DNA from: Pseudocercospora fijiensis CIRAD86
Taxonomy: Eukaryota > Ascomycota > Dothideomycetes > Mycosphaerellales > Mycosphaerellaceae
Direction: 5' to 3'
DNA length: 64,000 nucleotides
Assembly: GCF_000340215.1 (NCBI RefSeq)
Contig: NW_006921539.1
Coordinates: 4,170,990-4,234,989, forward strand
This document shows positions 60,036 to 64,000 of this stretch, one piece after another. The position numbers and the translations under genes are program-made. Below the pieces are notes generated by a model. That model worked only from the letters and a program-made list of their open reading frames with translations, had not been told where the DNA came from and made no database searches. How positions within the stretch are numbered: position 1 is the first letter of the stretch; each line of letters begins with the position of its first letter.

Positions 60036-61297
60036 TAGGGCGCCGGCGTCGGGCTAATTAGCTATAACTAGCGATATAGTAAGGGCCGCGGGCTAATTAG
60101 CTATAACTAGCGATAGGAACGCTCGCCCTCGCGTACGACGTCGACGAGCCCTATTTACTATTTATCGCCTCCCTTATAGAACTATTCTCTATTTATTCGA
60201 TATTATAATATCGAAGGTATAAAAGAATATATTCTTATACCTACTTATAGGCCGCCTACGTATATTACGAGCTAAATAAGAAGGCGGTCGTATTCTTAGT
60301 CGTATTTCGACTACGCCTATATCGGGCTAATTAGCTATAACTAGCGATATAGTAAGGGCTACGGGCTAATTAGCTATAACTAGCGATAGGAACGCTCGCC
60401 CTTACGTGCGACGTCGACTAGCTCTATTTACTATTTATCGCCTCCCTTATAGAACTATTCTCTTAGAGTACTCTCTACGAGCTATATCGCGAAGATACCC
60501 TCTATAGCCTTTGCGAAGTAGTCTTAATAACTCGCTATACTCTATATACCGCTAAGGACGTATTTAATAGTAAAGTCGGTATCTATACTAAGGTAAGTCT
60601 CGCCTTTATCCCTTTAACGCGCCGCCTATTATATACTAACCTAAGTAGGTTTATATCTACGGCGCGACTTTGTCTATACGTAGCTTCGCCGTCCGCGTTA
60701 CTTTTAGTCTCCTTCGTACTAGTAAGAAAGTTCTATAGGAACCGCGAAGATACCCTCTATAGCCTTCGCGAAGTAGTCTTAATAACTCGCTATACTCTAT
60801 ATACCGCTAAGGACGTATTTAATAGTAAAGTCGGTATCTATACTAAGGTAAGTCTCGCCTTTACCTCTTTAACGCGCCGCCCGTTATATACTAACCTAAG
60901 TAGATTACTATAGGGCACTTTAGGGTTAGAGTTAGGTATATAGCGGGCGTATAGTAGGGCGCCGGCGTCGGGCTAATTAGCTATAACTAGCGATACGGTA
61001 AGGGCCGCGGGCTAATTAGCTATAACTAGCGATAGGAACGCTCGCCTTCGCGCGCAACGTCGACGAGCCCTATTTACTATTTATCGCCTCCCTTATAGAA
61101 CTATTCTCTATTTATTCGATATTATAATATCGAAGGTATAAAAGAATATATTCTCGCGCCTGCTTATAGGCCGCCTACGTATATTACGAGCTAAATAAGA
61201 AGGCGGTCGTATTCTAAGTCGTATCTCGACTACGCCCGCGTTAGGCTAATTAGCTATAACTAGCGATATAGTAAGGGCCGCGGGCTAATTAGCTATA
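59988..61297. repeat. Extra tandem copies of the end block (period 919 bp)
   Basis: The segment beginning TACTATAGGG at about 59988 starts again at about 60907 (offset 919). The first copy contains one 273-bp unit (60106-60378) and one and a half 255-bp helicase units (60486-60906), breaking off inside the helicase. The second continues into two more 273-bp units (61025-61297, 61298-61570). This arrangement points to unequal exchange. Confidence 0.85.
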
Positions 61298-61570
61298 ACT
61301 AGCGATAGGAACGCTCGCCCTCGCGCGCGACGTCGACGAGCCCTATTTACTATTTATCGCCTCCCTTATAGAACTATTCTCTATTTATTCGATATTATAA
61401 TATCGAAGGTATAAAAGAATATATTCTCGCGCCTACTTATAGGCCGCCTACGTATATTATAAGCTAAATAAGAAGGCGGTCGCATTCTTAGTCGTATCTC
61501 GACTATGCCCGCGTCGGGCTAATTAGCTATAACTAGCGATATAGTAAGGGCCGCGGGCTAATTAGCTATA
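61025..61570. repeat. 273-bp tandem repeat, two adjacent units
   Basis: Units start at ACTAGCGATAGGAACGC at 61025, 61298 and 61571 (the third is incomplete). Others: 60106 and 60379 (partial), and 1 and 268 in the left copy. Each unit carries two copies of GGCTAATTAGCTATAACT 39 bp apart, and a small hairpin, TCGATATTATAATATCGA. Confidence 0.9.
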
Positions 61571-61677
61571 ACTAGCAATAGGAACGCTCGCCCTCGCGCG
61601 CGACGTCGACGAGCCCTATTTACTATTTATCGCCTCCCTTATAGAACTATTCTCTTAGAGTACTCTCTATAAGCTAT

Positions 61678-62886
61678 ACCGCGAAAATACTCTCCGCGGC
61701 CTTCGCGAAGTAGTCTTAATAACTCGCTATACTCTATATACCGCTAAGGACGTATTTAATAGCAAAGTTAGTATCTATACTAAGGTTAGTCTCGCCTTTA
61801 CCCCTTTAACGCGCCGCTCGTTATATACTAACCTAAGTAGGTTTATATCTACGGCGCGACTTTGTCTATATATAGCTTCGCCGTCTATATTACTTTTAGT
61901 CTCCTCCGTACTAGTAAGAAAGTTCTATAGGAACCGCGAAGATACCCTCTATAGCCTTCGCGAAGTAGTTTTAATAACTCGCTATACTCTATATACCGCT
62001 AAGGACGCATTTAATAGCAAAGTCGGTATCTATACGAAGGTTAGTCTCGCCTTTACCCCTTTAACGCGCCGCCCGTTATATACTAACCTAAGTAGGTTTA
62101 TATCTATAGCGCGACTTTGTCTATACGTAGCTTCGCCGTCCGCGTTACTTTTAGTCTCCTTTATACTAGTAAGAAAGTTCTATAGGAATAGTTAAAGCGC
62201 CTTATCGCCGGTAGCTTAGTCGTTTTTATACTAATAAATAATAAGTTCGTATCTCGCGCTATTATCGCTACTATTACCGCTCGACTACTAGAGGGACTTT
62301 AGTAGAATCTACCTAAGCCTAATCTCGCTTTTACCCGTCCCGAGGAGTTAGAGCTAGATCCTACTATAGAATATCTTATAGTAGAGGACCGTAGCGGACT
62401 TTTCGAAGCTAATCGGCATACCTTGCTTAGCCTTTAGCATATAATACGCGAGGGTTTCCCCTTATTAGAGTACCTCGTTAGTATATAGCCTTATATTTCG
62501 GCGCCTAAGTATATTAAAGTATAGCCGAAGCGAGATCTAAGCTCTATCCTAGTTAATAACTCTAACGAGAGCTTCGAGAATATTAATATAGTTAAGTACT
62601 AGCCTTCTAAGCCTAATAGTGCTCTAGACGCCTCCTAACTAGAAGCGCTCCGTCGTATTCTAACGGCGCGTCTTGCTATTATTTAAGGCCTACCCGGTAC
62701 TAGTAAGACCTATATCTCTATATAAGCTATTAAAGTAATACTCGAGAACTAGAATAAGGGAGATCTACTAATAATTATCGCTTATTAGACTAACTACGCT
62801 ATCGACTAGTTTTTACGTTATATCGCTATATTCGAGGAAGAATTTATATATCTCGGTAGTCGTAGTAAGGATAAGGATATCGTTAA
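61678..62886 (+). pseudogene. Truncated SF1 (Upf1/ZNFX1-like) helicase relic, right copy
   Basis: Second copy of the gene at 376-1540, including the paired 255-bp units (61678-61932, 61933-62187) and Walker A GLPGTSKTY at about 62686-62712. This copy keeps the 45 bp (SI*AIKVILEN*NKG) after motif I that is missing on the left, which gives the expected family spacing between motifs I and Ia. It ends at the 41-bp repeat (62885), again without motifs II-VI, so truncation came before duplication. RIP stops throughout. Confidence 0.8.
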
Positions 62887-63000
62887 GCCGCTTCGTTAGG
62901 ATACGACGAAGCGCTTCTAGTTAGTAAGCCGCTTCGTTAGGATACGACGAAGCGCTTCTAGTTAGTAAGCCGCTTCGCTAGGATACGACGAAGCGCTTAA
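62885..63000. repeat. 41-bp hairpin-containing tandem repeat, right copy
   Basis: Counterpart of 1537-1652 at the constant offset 61348. Confidence 0.9.
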
Positions 63001-63466
63001 GAAATATTAAAGTAAGAAGGCGTTCGTATTCTAAGTCGTATCTCGACCGCGCCTGCGTCTAGCTAATTAGCTATAACTAGCGATACGGCCCTCGCTCCGT
63101 TAGAACGCGACGGAGCGCTTTCGGTTAAGAAATATATAGGATACGTATTCCCCTACCCCTTACCCTCCGGTTCCGTAAGTAGGGATTTACCTATTTTCTT
63201 AGCTATACTTTTAGTCTTATATTAAGTATACGAGGTACCCTTTCCCGAAATCTAGCTAACCTATCTACCCGATATTAATTAAATATTATTAGAACCTAGC
63301 TAACTATCTAATTAAATAGCCTTCCTTCGCTATTACGGAAGGCTACTACGAACCTTACCCCGTATCTCGTATTACTCCGCCTATCGCCTAGTAAGGACTT
63401 TTACCTTTAATAATAGACCTACCTATAATACTCTTTAGGTTTACTTATCCTACGGTCCGATAGAGG

Positions 63467-63537
63467 AATAACTTAAAACTTTTAGTACGTACCTAAAACG
63501 CCTAGTTTTAGGTACGTACCTAAAGTTTTAAGTTGTT
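63467..63537. repeat. 71-bp type-A palindrome, right copy
   Basis: Counterpart of 2119-2189; the left arm has one fewer mutation (GTACGTACC restored), so the hairpin is more nearly perfect here. Confidence 0.85.
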
Positions 63538-63813
63538 TACGGTGTCCTTTAATTGCTAGACTTTAGGTTTTGTAACGTCTACGGGAAGGCCGTAGGCAGT
63601 ATACGAACCTACTTATACGTACTGCTTTATATATAAAATATACTACGCTACTATTCCTTACTCTCTTATATATAAAATGTATCGCTAGAAAGGGGTAGCC
63701 CTTTCTAGTATTAGTAGTTTCCGCGAGATAGAACTACTACCTCCTCGAATTCTATACTTATTAGCGCGGCTTATATATAAGCTTTGCCCTCCGCTATTAA
63801 CGGAATTAATACG

Positions 63814-64000
63814 ATACTGCCTAAAGGATAGCGTAAGCTACTTAGTACTAAAAAGGAAGAGCGGAAGAAGAAGGCCGAACGTACTACGAGGAAGTTAGCG
63901 AGTATAGCTCTATAACGAGCCTAGAAGAAAGTATAGCAAGCCGAGTAAGACCTAGGCGTAGTATCTTCTTCGTCTACGCTACTACTATATCTAGCCGCTA
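63814..64000 (+). pseudogene. 5' end of second copy of the unknown large gene
   Basis: Aligns with 2466-2652. The start codon is ATA here where the left copy keeps ATG, a G-to-A change. The Lys/Glu-rich N-terminus (KKEERKKKAERT) is conserved. Cut by the window edge. Confidence 0.75.

Larger units (their letters stand above)
61298..64000. repeat. Right copy of the duplicated block (pair of 1-2652)
   Basis: Colinear with the start of the window, same orientation; see 1-2652. It is cut by the window edge inside the unknown large gene, so what follows could be a further full unit. Confidence 0.95.

Noticed and set aside
1..64000. tRNA or rRNA genes
   Set aside because: No segment showed a T-loop GGTTCGANTCC with matching acceptor arms or conserved rRNA blocks; RIP could hide diverged copies.

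Overview
Fungal DNA, almost certainly from a filamentous ascomycete (Pezizomycotina), that has been heavily mutated by repeat-induced point mutation (RIP). CpA and TpG are nearly absent and TpA is in excess almost everywhere. Former genes still read as long conserved frames, but they are peppered with TAA/TAG where CAA, CAG or TGG would be expected, and several start codons now read ATA. I see no intact protein gene, tRNA, rRNA or CRISPR array; essentially everything is a relic of repeated, mobile or duplicated genes.

Layout. (1) 1-2652 and 61298-64000 are direct copies of one block, about 61.3 kb apart. Each carries tandem 273-bp and 255-bp repeats, a truncated Upf1/ZNFX1-like SF1 helicase, a 41-bp hairpin repeat, a palindrome and the start of a large unknown gene. 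(2) 2466-7361 is that unknown gene; 8130-9713 (minus) is a one-exon unknown gene. (3) 10125-29231 is a five-exon SNF2-family ATPase (SNF2-A). It is split by a 13.5-kb Ty3/gypsy chromovirus-type LTR retrotransposon (13897-27406, minus strand, 188-bp LTRs, AAGAC target duplication). The retrotransposon carries an extra ORF of about 1500 codons after its integrase/chromodomain, and that ORF is itself interrupted by a 393-bp hAT-type MITE that escaped RIP. (4) 29565-36000 holds an unknown ORF and a telomere-linked-helicase-like RecQ gene with an OrsD/DUF3505-like N-terminal region. (5) 36.7-40.3 kb holds minus-strand relics. (6) 41.2-57.1 kb holds four genes, each behind a copy of the same roughly 160-bp promoter cassette: two short unknown genes and two more SNF2-family genes (SNF2-B, SNF2-C). 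(7) 57.3-58.0 kb is a tandem array of palindrome units; 58.4-60.0 kb is one more unknown gene, followed by the right-hand repeats.

How it fits together. SNF2-A, -B and -C are paralogues with intron positions and phases conserved between them. Every one of their introns contains a short palindromic repeat. The palindrome type follows the locus (TAGGTACGTACCTA type in A, TTTGCTAGCCGGCAAA type in B and C) rather than the intron position. Three classes of helicase, tandem repeats and a large direct duplication suggest a subtelomere-like or giant mobile-element neighbourhood, but no telomere tract is seen. Order of events read from the nesting: helicase gene family, then LTR element insertion, then RIP, then hAT MITE.
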